NCBI RefSeq assembly: GCF_900142985.1
Contig: NZ_LT670849.1
Location: forward strand, 806,001 to 870,000
Direction: 5' to 3'
Length of the DNA: 64,000 nt
Origin: Bradyrhizobium erythrophlei
GTDB lineage: Bacteria > Pseudomonadota > Alphaproteobacteria > Rhizobiales > Xanthobacteraceae
Of this stretch, positions 45,665 through 53,085 are shown one piece after another. Under the pieces are notes generated by a model. That model searched no databases. It had not been told where the DNA came from and saw only the letters and a list, made by a program, of their open reading frames with translations. Every line of letters starts with the position of its first letter. Positions within the stretch are counted from its first letter, which is position 1. The position numbers and the translations under genes were made by a program.

Positions 45665-46158
45665 ATGGCTTTTCGCCCCAGTGAAGCTCGGCGTCAGTTT
45701 TCATAACACCAGATTATATCGCATGATTTGCGTTCCGGCCGCGGGCGCGGACAGTGCACGACGGTCCACTACGGTTCGAATGATCCGGTTGCACCGTTGA
45801 AGGCCACGAACCAAAGGCGTCGCGAAGCTGTTGAGTTGGGCGATCAGGAGTACGCGCCTGACGCTGCGCGCGGCAGAAGGCACAACTCCCCTAGATTACG
45901 ACGAAGAACCTGATGTCGCGAATGCTTGCCGTCACCAGAAGCAAGTTGGGGGAAGCGGAATTTTCCGCTTCCCCCTCCACCTCCAACCCAGGCAGGGGGA
46001 CGTAGCGAGCCGCTGCGTCTGGAGGTGGTGTTCCGCTATCACGGCTCAGCTGTTGTGCCTCGGGGGCCAAACGTCCACCACAGCCGGAGCGAATGGTGGC
46101 TTCGTTGCAGCGGATTCCCGCGGATCGTTGGCCTGGGACCAAGTCTGCATGTCTTAGC
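45665..46158. other. Intergenic region with a strong hairpin
   Basis: No supported gene. GGGGGAAGCGGAA-TT-TTCCGCTTCCCCC (45948-45975) is a perfect 13-base stem, directly followed by CCACCTCCA (45977-45985), which can pair with TGGAGGTGG (46020-46028). There is no T-run on either side. It lies about 190 bases downstream of porin 2 and could protect that transcript's 3' end. Confidence 0.6.
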
Positions 46159-47727
46159 TTAGAACTGATAACGCAGACCAACGCCCGGATCGACGCTCGA
46201 GGCCTTATTGCTGCCCAAGGGATTGATGGTTCCGTTCGGAAGGCCATTGGCCGCCAGGAAGCCGGCTGCAAGGCCGTTCTGAACCTGCGACCACATCACA
46301 CCGGCGTACATGTCCATATGCCGGGCGAAGCGCCAGTCAAGCACCAGCGAGACCGCGTCAAGCGTGCCCGAGCAGTTGGAGGCGATCGCCGTCGTACATC
46401 CGGCATTCGCGCCGGTCGCGTAGCTGTTTTGCCACTCGTGATAGTACGCACCGGTGACGTCAAGTGCCGGCGTGATCGAGTAGCGCACACCAAACCACGC
46501 CGTCTGCAGGATCTTGTCGTTGGTGAAGGCGGTGTTGTTGACTGTACCTGCAATAAAGCCGCCCTGAAGGAAGGCGCCGGGAACCAGCGGGTTGTTCGGG
46601 TTGGCATAGTCGACGTGCTCGTAGCCGCCGAAGAACTTCCACGGCCCGATCGTATATCGGGCACCGACGCTGAACACGGTGTTGTCGGAGACCGTGGTCG
46701 CCACCTGGCCGTAGCCCATGGCAACCGACGGGATCGAGCCCACGGATAGCGGCGCAGCGGAAACGGCATCACTGATGTGGCCACCAACGAAGTCCATCGA
46801 CAGGCCCATATAGTCGAAGCCGATATTGCCATGGAAGGCGTTGTTGGTGCCGGTATTGCCGCCGTTGCTGAGCTGGGCTTGTGCCGCCAACCGCACCGGG
46901 CCGATATTCACACGATACTCATAAGAGTTGTCGAGAATGCGGTTCTCAGTGTCGCCACCACCGGCGTTCGCGCCCTGATAGGTGATCACGGACCAGGAGT
47001 TCGAACCCGACAGCGGATCATAGTTGACGATGAGATCCCCGGTGAGCGAGCTCTGACGGCCCATGGTGACGGTGCCGTAGGTCGGCGAGCTGATACCGAA
47101 ATAAGCCGCGTTGTTGAACATCTGGCCACCCTTCGACGAGTCGCCGAACGAGTTCTGCGCCGTCAAGTTACTGGTCAGACCGTTGTTCATCGCGACTGAT
47201 CCGGGGCCGTTGTTATTCATACCGCTCGCCGGATTGAACAGGGTCTGCAGGTTGAAAACGGCATAGAGGTTATCCGCGATCTCCTGCTTGCCGCGCAGAC
47301 CGATGAACGAGGAACTCATCTGGTTGCCGCCGACGCCGAAATACGATCCACCGGCGTTCTTAGAGATCAGCGTATCGCTCGGAGAACTGGCTGTCGCGGA
47401 ATACGGAGCACCCTTCGTCGCATACAGCAGGCCCATATCGAAGTTGCCGTAAACGCAGATGCCCTTGACGCAAATGTCGTCGTTCTCGACCGGCTTGGCC
47501 TTGACCGCGGCCTTGTAGGGCAAGTCGGCCGCCATCGCGTCCACCGGATTGATGGCCACCGGCTTCTGCGACTCGAGGGCCTTCTGGCGCTTTTCCAGAT
47601 CGGAAAGACGCTTGGTCATTTGCTCACGCAATTGCTTCGCCTGAGCCTGGATGTCCGACAGCTCATCGGCGTGGCCAGCCGCCGTAAATGCCAAGATGGC
47701 CGCTGCTGAGATGAAAGTCTTCTTCAC
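46159..47727 (-). CDS. Outer-membrane porin 2 (Porin_2 family)
   Basis: The 522-residue precursor starts at GTG 47727 after GGGGGAG, in the same position as the ATG of porin 1. It has a signal peptide (FISAAAILAFTAAGHADEL), a short coiled coil (KQLREQMTKRLSDLEKRQKA) and a beta-barrel ending in VGLRYQF. NNAYFGISSPTYGTVTMGRQ and other strands align with porin 1. The two genes are recent paralogues that diverged mainly in loops. Confidence 0.92.
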   Translation of the reverse strand: MKKTFISAAAILAFTAAGHADELSDIQAQAKQLREQMTKRLSDLEKRQKALESQKPVAINPVDAMAADLPYKAAVKAKPVENDDICVKGICVYGNFDMGLLYATKGAPYSATASSPSDTLISKNAGGSYFGVGGNQMSSSFIGLRGKQEIADNLYAVFNLQTLFNPASGMNNNGPGSVAMNNGLTSNLTAQNSFGDSSKGGQMFNNAAYFGISSPTYGTVTMGRQSSLTGDLIVNYDPLSGSNSWSVITYQGANAGGGDTENRILDNSYEYRVNIGPVRLAAQAQLSNGGNTGTNNAFHGNIGFDYMGLSMDFVGGHISDAVSAAPLSVGSIPSVAMGYGQVATTVSDNTVFSVGARYTIGPWKFFGGYEHVDYANPNNPLVPGAFLQGGFIAGTVNNTAFTNDKILQTAWFGVRYSITPALDVTGAYYHEWQNSYATGANAGCTTAIASNCSGTLDAVSLVLDWRFARHMDMYAGVMWSQVQNGLAAGFLAANGLPNGTINPLGSNKASSVDPGVGLRYQF

Positions 47728-47821
47728 GTAACTCCCCCAAAAAAAGTGCGGTGCAAACACTCACCGCGAGATGTTTGATAGTCTCCAGCTTGGCTTAGGA
47801 ACTTTCCGGCCTCAGGGGCCC

Positions 47822-47847
47822 GGGTGCGATTCCCGTTCGCCGCTCCA
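47822..47847 (+). other. tRNA 3'-end-like sequence (possible attachment-site relic)
   Basis: GGGTGCGATTCCCGTTCGCCGCTCCA looks like the T-arm and acceptor end of a tRNA, closest to a glycine tRNA ending (TTCGATTCCC and a CGCTCCA end). No anticodon, D-arm or 5' acceptor strand precedes it, so it is not a tRNA gene. Such isolated 3' ends are often left by integrating elements. The base-level match is imperfect, with one extra G and one lost C. Confidence 0.35.
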
Positions 47848-47904
47848 AGAGTGAGGCTGCCGGCTCCGCGTGATAAGGTGGGTTTTGCGTGAAAGACTTT
47901 TGAT

Positions 47905-47975
47905 TTTTATGAGGTAATCGATCGACTTTGTGAGAGCGCTCGACGCTCTGATGCGGGTGGCCCTCGAGCCCCTCG
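47905..47975 (+). pseudogene. Relic of a LysR gene 5' end
   Basis: TGATTTTTATGAGGTAATCG followed by a frame reading DFVRALDALMRVALEPLG mirrors the leader and first residues of the LysR gene at 34223 (MDILGALGILVRVVETG). The start codon has become ATC and the similarity ends after about 20 codons. Confidence 0.5.
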
Positions 47976-48223
47976 GCAGATATCCGGATATGCAGCCACT
48001 TTTTGGGGGCGCCCTACAGCTCAAGAGCTGGACAAGACGGCAACGACTGCTTTCGACCGCCGAAGTGTCACACTCCGAACAGCGACGCTGGCGAGCCTGT
48101 CCGCTGTCCGGCCTGTGGCTTGCTAAGGGGCGAGAGGTTGCGATCCGTCGGCGTCGACGCCGAAGGCGATTAGGCCCGGCCTTGGCTCGGGAATATCATC
48201 ATATTCGAGTGAGCGGTCCGTTG

Positions 48224-48511
48224 TCAGCCGCCGTGAGGATTGATTTCATCGTACTCGATGTGCTGTCCGTCTCTATAAACATTCGTGTCATTATCGGTGA
48301 CGCCTCCCATGCTCTCCCAGCCGCGGATGCGACCCACGTAGCCAGTTGTTTGCTCTGGCAACGGATGAGCGAAAGCTTTGACGTTACGGAAGCGCTCGGA
48401 GACGCACTGCGGAGCGCAGTGGAATTGATGCCGCTCCTTAGAGAACGCGACTTGGTTCGTAGCGACGGCAATCAGGGTGGCGCCGACAAATGTAAGAGTG
48501 AAGTATCGCAT
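48224..48511 (-). CDS. Small secreted hypothetical protein
   Basis: The 95-residue precursor has a signal peptide (RYFTLTFVGATLIAVATNQV) and a mature part with two cysteines (HCAPQC) and a polar C-terminus (YDEINPHGG). AGGAGAGACTGAG precedes the ATG. No family recognised. It stands between the tRNA-like relic and decayed LysR sequences. Confidence 0.6.
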   Translation of the reverse strand: MRYFTLTFVGATLIAVATNQVAFSKERHQFHCAPQCVSERFRNVKAFAHPLPEQTTGYVGRIRGWESMGGVTDNDTNVYRDGQHIEYDEINPHGG

Positions 48512-49163
48512 CTCAGTCTCTCCTAGTTAACTTGAATGGAAGGTGGGTCACTCATTCGCGGTCTGGCTTTAGACGTTAGGCGTTGGTGCTCCGTAATGCA
48601 GAGCTTGTGCGGCTTTAAAAATGGGAGAGCTCAACTGACTGTAAGCCCCGCGATAGCGGTCAAAGGCGCGCCCGTGCTTTTCGGCGAACACGGGTGTGGC
48701 TCTGGCGGCGCAATGAACCACGACAGCGCCAAGTTTTTTCCTTAGTCACTTGTCTTCTCCGTTCTTTGATGTACGCGCGGACGGCGCCTGCAAGTGGCAT
48801 CGCAACGGCACTCACGCGGCGCGGTGAATGCTCCGGCGCAACGCCGATATGTGACGAATCGTACGTACCCCTGTTACCTCAGCGAGTTAATCCCGCTTCT
48901 GCTTGAATGATCTTTGCGCTTTTTGATGAAATCGTTGGATGTGGCGGGCGCGCTAACGTCTTAGTACGGGCGGTGGAGACGGGTTCACGTATCGCATCGC
49001 CTCATCACGAGAGCCTTTCGCCTAGCCGCAAAGCGCTACGGTGTGACCGCCGTTTACCTTCTTCCAAGCGCGACGTATCAATTTTTCAATCGTGGTGTAC
49101 TCTGTATTTATGCATGTCGAGCTCGACTTGCATTGAACCAACTTTGGGATAGCTGAGGGCAAC
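48512..49163. other. Decayed intergenic region with a LysR relic
   Basis: At 48883-48995 the sequence TTGAATGATCTTTGCGCT, GATGAAATCG and then DVAGAL, a one-base shift, and VLVRAVETGSRIAS repeats the leader and start of the LysR gene at 34223. The start codon is gone and the frame is broken. The other 500 bases show no supported gene. Confidence 0.55.
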
Positions 49164-49220
49164 ATGGCTAAGAAAGCGAAGAAGGCAAAGAAGAAGACCG
49201 GCAAGAAGAAAAAGAAGTAG
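49164..49220 (+). CDS. 18-residue lysine-rich peptide
   Basis: From the ATG the frame reads MAKKAKKAKKKTGKKKKK and stops at TAG. GAGG lies 5 bases before the ATG and an intrinsic terminator follows about 110 bases later, so a discrete short transcription unit is plausible. The composition is that of histone H1-tail-like basic peptides, which bind nucleic acid. Too short for homology arguments. Confidence 0.5.
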   Translation: MAKKAKKAKKKTGKKKKK

Positions 49221-49327
49221 CCTTCGCCGATACACGGTATCTTTGCTGAGACACATCAAGGCGCGTGCGCGACCGATCGCGAGTCGACATTGCCGCGGCT
49301 TGCTGTGGTTCAGCGACACCAAATCTA

Positions 49328-49371
49328 AGCCGGACCAGGATGCGCATATGTGCTGATCGGTCCGGCTTTTT
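49328..49371 (+). terminator. Intrinsic terminator
   Basis: AAGCCGGACC (49328-49337) pairs with GGTCCGGCTT (49359-49368), which runs into a T-run. The 21-base loop can itself fold weakly. It probably ends the transcript of the lysine-rich peptide gene. Confidence 0.75.
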
Positions 49372-49563
49372 CGTTCAGCGAGTAGCGCGCCGCGGAGCGA
49401 CCCCATGGGGCGTCTCCAGGTCAGAAGCGAAAATCGAGAAGCGCCCTTCCCTCGTCCGCTTCAATCCCAAAAAGCAGACATTCGCCGAAAGAAAGATGTC
49501 GTCTGCTTTGGGCCAATGGCGACGTCAGCGACACGAAAGAAGCGGCCTCTGCTCGCCGCAGAA

Positions 49564-49815
49564 ATGCCCACAGAGATCAGGCAAAAGTTCGATCACGGAC
49601 GGCGACGAGTCCTAGACCTCAACACCAGGCTCATACAGAATGGGATCGATGCAGGCGAGCTTCGTCGGCTCGATGCTCGTACAGCTGCATTGGCGATCCT
49701 CGGCATCGCAAGCTGGACGTCATGGTGGTACTCGCCGACAGGCCGGAAATCACCCGAAGAACTCGCCGCCGTGCTCCTCGATGTAGCATTTAACGGAATT
49801 TCTTTACGCTCCAAA
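49564..49815 (+). pseudogene. TetR C-terminal domain without its DNA-binding half
   Basis: The frame MPTEIRQKFDHGRRRVLDLN, LRRLDARTAALAILGIASWT and SWWYSPTGRKSPEELAAVLL matches the ligand-domain end of a TetR subgroup (conserved W-WY-P after an AL-GI- helix). No helix-turn-helix precedes it in any frame. The open frame continues to 49950 in sequence with no TetR similarity. Most likely a truncated relic. Confidence 0.65.
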
Positions 49816-49918
49816 CATTGGTTTAGAGAGAAATGCCGTAGTTGCGAAACCGGCCGTGCCGGGCATCCGAACCTTCACCACGCATTCCTTCCGCAGGCTG
49901 CGGCTGTGATGTTGCCTA

Positions 49919-50140
49919 TTAGGCCATGTCAACTATTTCTTCAACGTTAGCCGCCGAGCGAGCGAATGCTTTCGCCGCATCAACCTGCGAGGCTTTCTCA
50001 GCTCGCCGCTCGTAGTCTTCGGCAAGAGCCTTAAGCTGATCAGCAATCGCTCGATCGGTCATGGTTTGGGCAGCACGAAGCAACGTTTCCGCTGTTTTTA
50101 AGTATTGCTTGCCTCGTTGCGATATCTGCTGAAACCTCAT
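49919..50140 (-). CDS. Small helical hypothetical protein
   Basis: The 73-residue protein (MRFQQISQRGKQYLKTAETL and on) is predicted to be nearly all helix, with heptad-like spacing. GGAGGG precedes the ATG, and the ATG overlaps the stop of the upstream small gene in an ATGA, which supports both as real. Function unknown. Confidence 0.65.
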   Translation of the reverse strand: MRFQQISQRGKQYLKTAETLLRAAQTMTDRAIADQLKALAEDYERRAEKASQVDAAKAFARSAANVEEIVDMA

Positions 50141-50358
50141 AGGGCCCTCCCGCGGTTCTCGGTTGCTTGGTCTACGGCGATTTGGAGCCAGGGCAGCCAA
50201 TTTAGTTCGCTCGCCCGACGAGCTCTGAGGCGATCGACGCACTTCTTGGAACAGAGGGCGGTTCGCCAGGAGTAGTGTCGGACGAGACCAAACTTGCGGT
50301 CACAAACCGCGCATCGCGCGCCTCTGCCAGATCTAAGACTTTCGGAGCAGTTGGGCAT
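50137..50358 (-). CDS. Small zinc-ribbon-like protein
   Basis: The 73-residue protein has RCAVCDRKFG and ALCSKKCVDRLRARRASE, a Cys4 zinc-binding pattern followed by a basic helix. GAGGAG precedes the ATG at 50358. Translationally coupled through an ATGA to the helical protein gene. Role unknown; nucleic-acid binding is plausible. Confidence 0.65.
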   Translation of the reverse strand: MPNCSESLRSGRGARCAVCDRKFGLVRHYSWRTALCSKKCVDRLRARRASELNWLPWLQIAVDQATENRGRAL

Positions 50359-50464
50359 TTTACTCTCCTCTCGGCTATCGTCGCTGTTCGTCAATCATCC
50401 TTTTTTGCCGTCCCACTTTATGTTCGGACGCTTTTTCAGTTCGCGCAACCTAGGCCGATCGCGA

Positions 50465-50701
50465 TCATCGGCTCAATTGCACATGAGTAGTCGTCGGGCC
50501 ATCCAAAGTGGCTACGAAGCGATACGAAGGTTTACGATGCTCGAAGCCGACCATTTCTCGATGCGAGACTTCGGAATGCAACTTCCACTTGACGATCGCG
50601 CGACATGAAAAGCGGGCGGCTGGCAGTATAGACAGCGCGCCCTTAGACGCAGCGCGGATCGCGCGGTCGCGTCTGCTCGCGGGTGAGCTTCGCGATCGCA
50701 T
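50465..50701 (-). CDS. Doubtful short reading frame
   Basis: The last 45 residues (IVKWKLHSEVSHREMVGFEH, then RKPSYRFVATLDGPTTTHV) look protein-like, but no ribosome site or family supports a start. It follows the truncated SEC-C-like gene on the same strand. It may be a remnant. Confidence 0.25.
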   Translation of the reverse strand: MRSRSSPASRRDRAIRAASKGALSILPAARFSCRAIVKWKLHSEVSHREMVGFEHRKPSYRFVATLDGPTTTHVQLSR

Positions 50702-50713
50702 GTTTTGTCCGGA

Positions 50714-50980
50714 TCAGCTTTCGTAGCACCAGATTACCTGCTTGTCGGCCAGGACCTTCAACACGCTGTGGCTAATCAGGTGCTCGCCGGATATCTTGGT
50801 ATCGCAGGCGCCCGTCGCCGACATATAGCAGCGATCATGTTTTCCGGTCAGGCTGGTATTGTGAAGGTCCACCACCACCGGCTTCTTGTGATAGCCGTGC
50901 GAAGTCCAGCAGCATTCGCCGGCTGGCTGGCCGGTGCCGCAGACACATGGTAGTCGTTTTCGTCGCTTGGCTTCACCCAT
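50714..50980 (-). pseudogene. Truncated SEC-C-like zinc protein
   Basis: From ATG 50980 the frame reads MGEAKRRKRLPCVCGTGQPA, GECCW, a SEC-C-type zinc motif, then CYMSATGACDTKISGEHLIS. Proteins that begin this way in my recollection run to several hundred residues; here a stop falls after 88. The remaining part is not found downstream, so this is probably a 5' fragment. Confidence 0.55.
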
Positions 50981-51239
50981 AGTTCCTGCGGCATACATGC
51001 GATTCGCCCGACTTACATCTTCACTCTCTCGGTCGAGTGTTCCTTTTTCAGTGTGCGAAATCGACTGCGTTCATCGCCCCGCAGTACTCAATCAGAAAAT
51101 GGTTCAAGGGTGCGGTCGAAAGGACTGCAAAGTGGCTCACGCAGTGCAGATCGAGCCAGGTCTCCGGCCGTAGTCTCCGCAAAACGGGAATTTTTGCGGA
51201 CATGGCTGGAGACTTTCCGCAATCTGCGTCCCAAGAACG

Positions 51240-51555
51240 GCGAATTGGGAGCCTGGAGACTGAGCAGAGTGCGTAAAAAGCCCCTATTTCCGGCCGCAAC
51301 TCGCGTTTCTTGGCGAGCCTGGCTCGACGCTGGACTGCCTGGCTGGCGACGCAGTGCACATCGCGCCCGTCTCCACTTAAATTCCCTGCAAACAGGGAAT
51401 TTAACAGGGAAAATCACGATTTCATGCGGCAAGACGACAATCGTACAGCAGAAACCACTGTGCCGCAGGGACTTTTCAGCGAATTCCCTAAGCAAACTAT
51501 CAGGGAAATTTTTCCGAAGAACAGGGAATTCTAAGCGGATAACAGGGATTTTTCG
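51240..51555. repeat. Dispersed ~310-bp repeat, copy B
   Basis: Same order of blocks as copy A at 18076-18390, including a perfect hairpin AAATTCCCTG-CAAA-CAGGGAATTT at 51379-51402 and a tail of repeated CAGGGAA units. A partial third copy may lie at 51136-51175 (CGCAGTGCAGATCG, GGTCTCC). The open frames over it come from the repeat and are not genes. Confidence 0.85.
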
Positions 51556-51611
51556 CGGCTATGACCTTCCCGCCTGGATTTGATTGTTTGATATCGAATC
51601 AATCGAGGCAG

Positions 51612-51836
51612 TGATGGGCCGCAAGCCAAAGACCACTGGACCGCGGGCTCGCGATTCCTGGTGCATTTATCTGTACTGGTTTGCATAAATGCCGAGGGCT
51701 GGCGCGCGCTGAAAATGCTGGCGATGAGAACGATGCGACCCTAAACGCCTTAGCGGTTGAGGCTTTCAATGATCTGCTGAAGAAGCACGGCAAGCGTCAG
51801 TTGGTCCAGAACCGCTTTTGGATGAGACTGGCCTGA
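51612..51836 (+). pseudogene. Doubly frameshifted small regulator (ribbon-helix-helix-like)
   Basis: ATG 51612 opens MGRKPKTTGPRARDS. One base is then missing and the next frame reads VHLSVLVCINAEGWRALKML. After a second one-base loss the text continues DENDATLNALAVEAFNDLLK, KHGKRQLVQNRFW, to a TGA. Joined together it is a short RHH/antitoxin-like protein. Two lesions make a sequencing error less likely than real decay. Confidence 0.6.
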
Positions 51837-51837
51837 G

Positions 51838-52026
51838 CTAGGTGCCTTCGGACTCATCGGCTTCAGCTGCGCCGGCTACTTCCCCATCGCCTGCAGCCCA
51901 AAGCGAATGCTCCTGGCTCCCGTCTCGGTAGGGATCGCCCTCGGCAGGAATGTTTTCTCGCGCCGCGCGCTGGCCCTGTTCATACGGAACGGTCGTGTCC
52001 GGTGCCTCATACCCATCTTGCTCTTT
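51838..52026 (-). pseudogene. Rmf/CrpP-like reading frame without a start codon
   Basis: The frame YEAPDTTVPYEQGQRAAREN, IPAEGDPYRDGSQEHSLWAA resembles ribosome-modulation-factor-like proteins (GxxAAR, NPY, W-xG). It follows the TGA of the zinc-ribbon gene in the same frame and has no ATG, GTG or TTG of its own before the conserved part. Either the start was lost or it was the tail of a fused protein. Confidence 0.45.
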
Positions 52027-52215
52027 TCAGTCGTCCCAAACGCGCTCGCCGCATCCGCACTCGAAGACGTGGATCGTTCTTCCGGAGCAGCTATCAAGCA
52101 TCGAATGGCGAAGGCGTGGAGACGACCTGCAGGCTTGGCACCGCTGTTGAACTTTGAGCGGCTGCAACTCCGGTTGCTTATTCTCATCGCTTTCCGCGAT
52201 CACTGAACTTGTCAT
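52027..52215 (-). CDS. Small zinc-ribbon protein
   Basis: The 62-residue protein has RCQACRSS and HVFECGCGERVW, paired cysteines of a zinc ribbon. The ribosome site is weak. It lies directly before the Rmf-like frame. Function unknown. Confidence 0.55.
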   Translation of the reverse strand: MTSSVIAESDENKQPELQPLKVQQRCQACRSSPRLRHSMLDSCSGRTIHVFECGCGERVWDD

Positions 52216-52445
52216 GGCGCAACTATATCGCGTGCGAGAGTCTTTTGCTGCCAGTGAAACTACTAGGCGAAGGGACTAAATTTCGTTTCAATTGGGCGAC
52301 GGGCGGAGGACGCAAACCAGCGTAATCTCCGTTCGGCCCGTTCTATTGGCGAAAGTGAATGGCGTGGCGCAAAACTTCAAATCCGAAGAAGCCGTCGTTA
52401 CCCGCCCTACCTGCGGCGAGGAAGCATCGCGCAGCGATGTCGCTG
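52216..52445. other. Non-coding stretch in the decayed region
   Basis: No open frame here has a ribosome site or recognisable domain. Both neighbours are remnants or very small genes. Confidence 0.4.
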
Positions 52446-52640
52446 TTACTTGCCTTTCTTTGTCGTTTTGGAGGCATCCTTGATGGCCTGCACGGCCGCT
52501 TTGGGGTCTTTCCAGCCGATGATATCCAGGTTCTTGTCCTCAAGCTCCTCGGTCGCCTCGAAGAACTTTTCAAGCTCCTGCCGGACCGGCTTTGACAGAT
52601 CGCTCACGTCCTTGAGCTCATCCCAATCCCAATGGTCGCT
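52446..52640 (-). pseudogene. C-terminal remnant of an inorganic pyrophosphatase
   Basis: The frame HWDWDELKDVSDLSKPVRQE, LEKFFEATEELEDKNLDIIG, WKDPKAAVQAI parallels the end of Ppa (DVNDLPELL, HFFEHYKDLEKGKW, GWENAEAA). The catalytic N-terminal domain is absent; a TAG precedes it in frame. Confidence 0.6.
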
Positions 52641-52822
52641 CTAAGCGAGCAACCCCTTGTCGATGATCCTGCGCGCCTCATCCATCGCGTCGGATAGTTC
52701 TCGAAAGGTCATGGTCGAGAACGGCTTGGCGCCTCCGGGAGTGCTGATCTCGACGCGGAACCGCCGTCTGGCTGCGGAATAGAGGTCAACCGGTAACCGC
52801 GGTAGATCTCGGTTGGGGTCAT
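52641..52822 (-). pseudogene. Frameshifted small hypothetical protein
   Basis: ATG 52822 (GGAG 6 bases before) opens MTPTEIYRGYRLTSIPQPD. One base appears lost, and the next frame continues RRFRVEISTPGGAKPFSTM, TFRELSDAMDEARRIIDKGL to a TAG. Joined it makes a protein of about 60 residues of a common small type. Its TAG directly precedes the pyrophosphatase remnant. Confidence 0.55.
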
Positions 52823-52832
52823 CGCAGTCTCC

Positions 52833-52864
52833 ATACTACTCTAAATGCATACTACTCTAAATGC
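52833..52864. repeat. Perfect 16-bp tandem duplication
   Basis: ATACTACTCTAAATGC occurs twice end to end just upstream of the frameshifted small gene. Probably a slippage event. Confidence 0.9.
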
Positions 52865-53085
52865 GCCAAAGCACACGCTGGACCTGCACCAAGCCTTCGA
52901 CTGTCAACTTCTGGCGCATGAAAAAGGCCCACCAATGCTACCGGGAGGGCACAGAGTCGCGGAAATAGCCGGCATGGTACTTGAAACGTCATTCATGGTG
53001 ACGTCCACAGTTATAGGGGCGGTCTAGGCCCTTGAGTGATGACGAAATTCGACGCACAATTCCCGGAAATCTTGTGGAGCTGCCA

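Noticed and set aside
45948..45975. Reading the 45948 hairpin as an intrinsic terminator
   Set aside because: There is no T-run on either strand after the stem.
47930..48526. 198-codon plus-strand frame starting in the LysR relic
   Set aside because: Only the first 20 codons resemble LysR; the rest is antisense to a small secreted protein gene with a good ribosome site.
51088..51495. 135-codon minus-strand frame over repeat copy B
   Set aside because: It is made from the dispersed repeat, has no ribosome site, and the equivalent frame is broken in copy A.
51907..52206. 99-codon plus-strand frame with a hydrophobic start
   Set aside because: The opposite strand has a zinc-ribbon protein and an Rmf-like frame with recognisable motifs, so this is a shadow.
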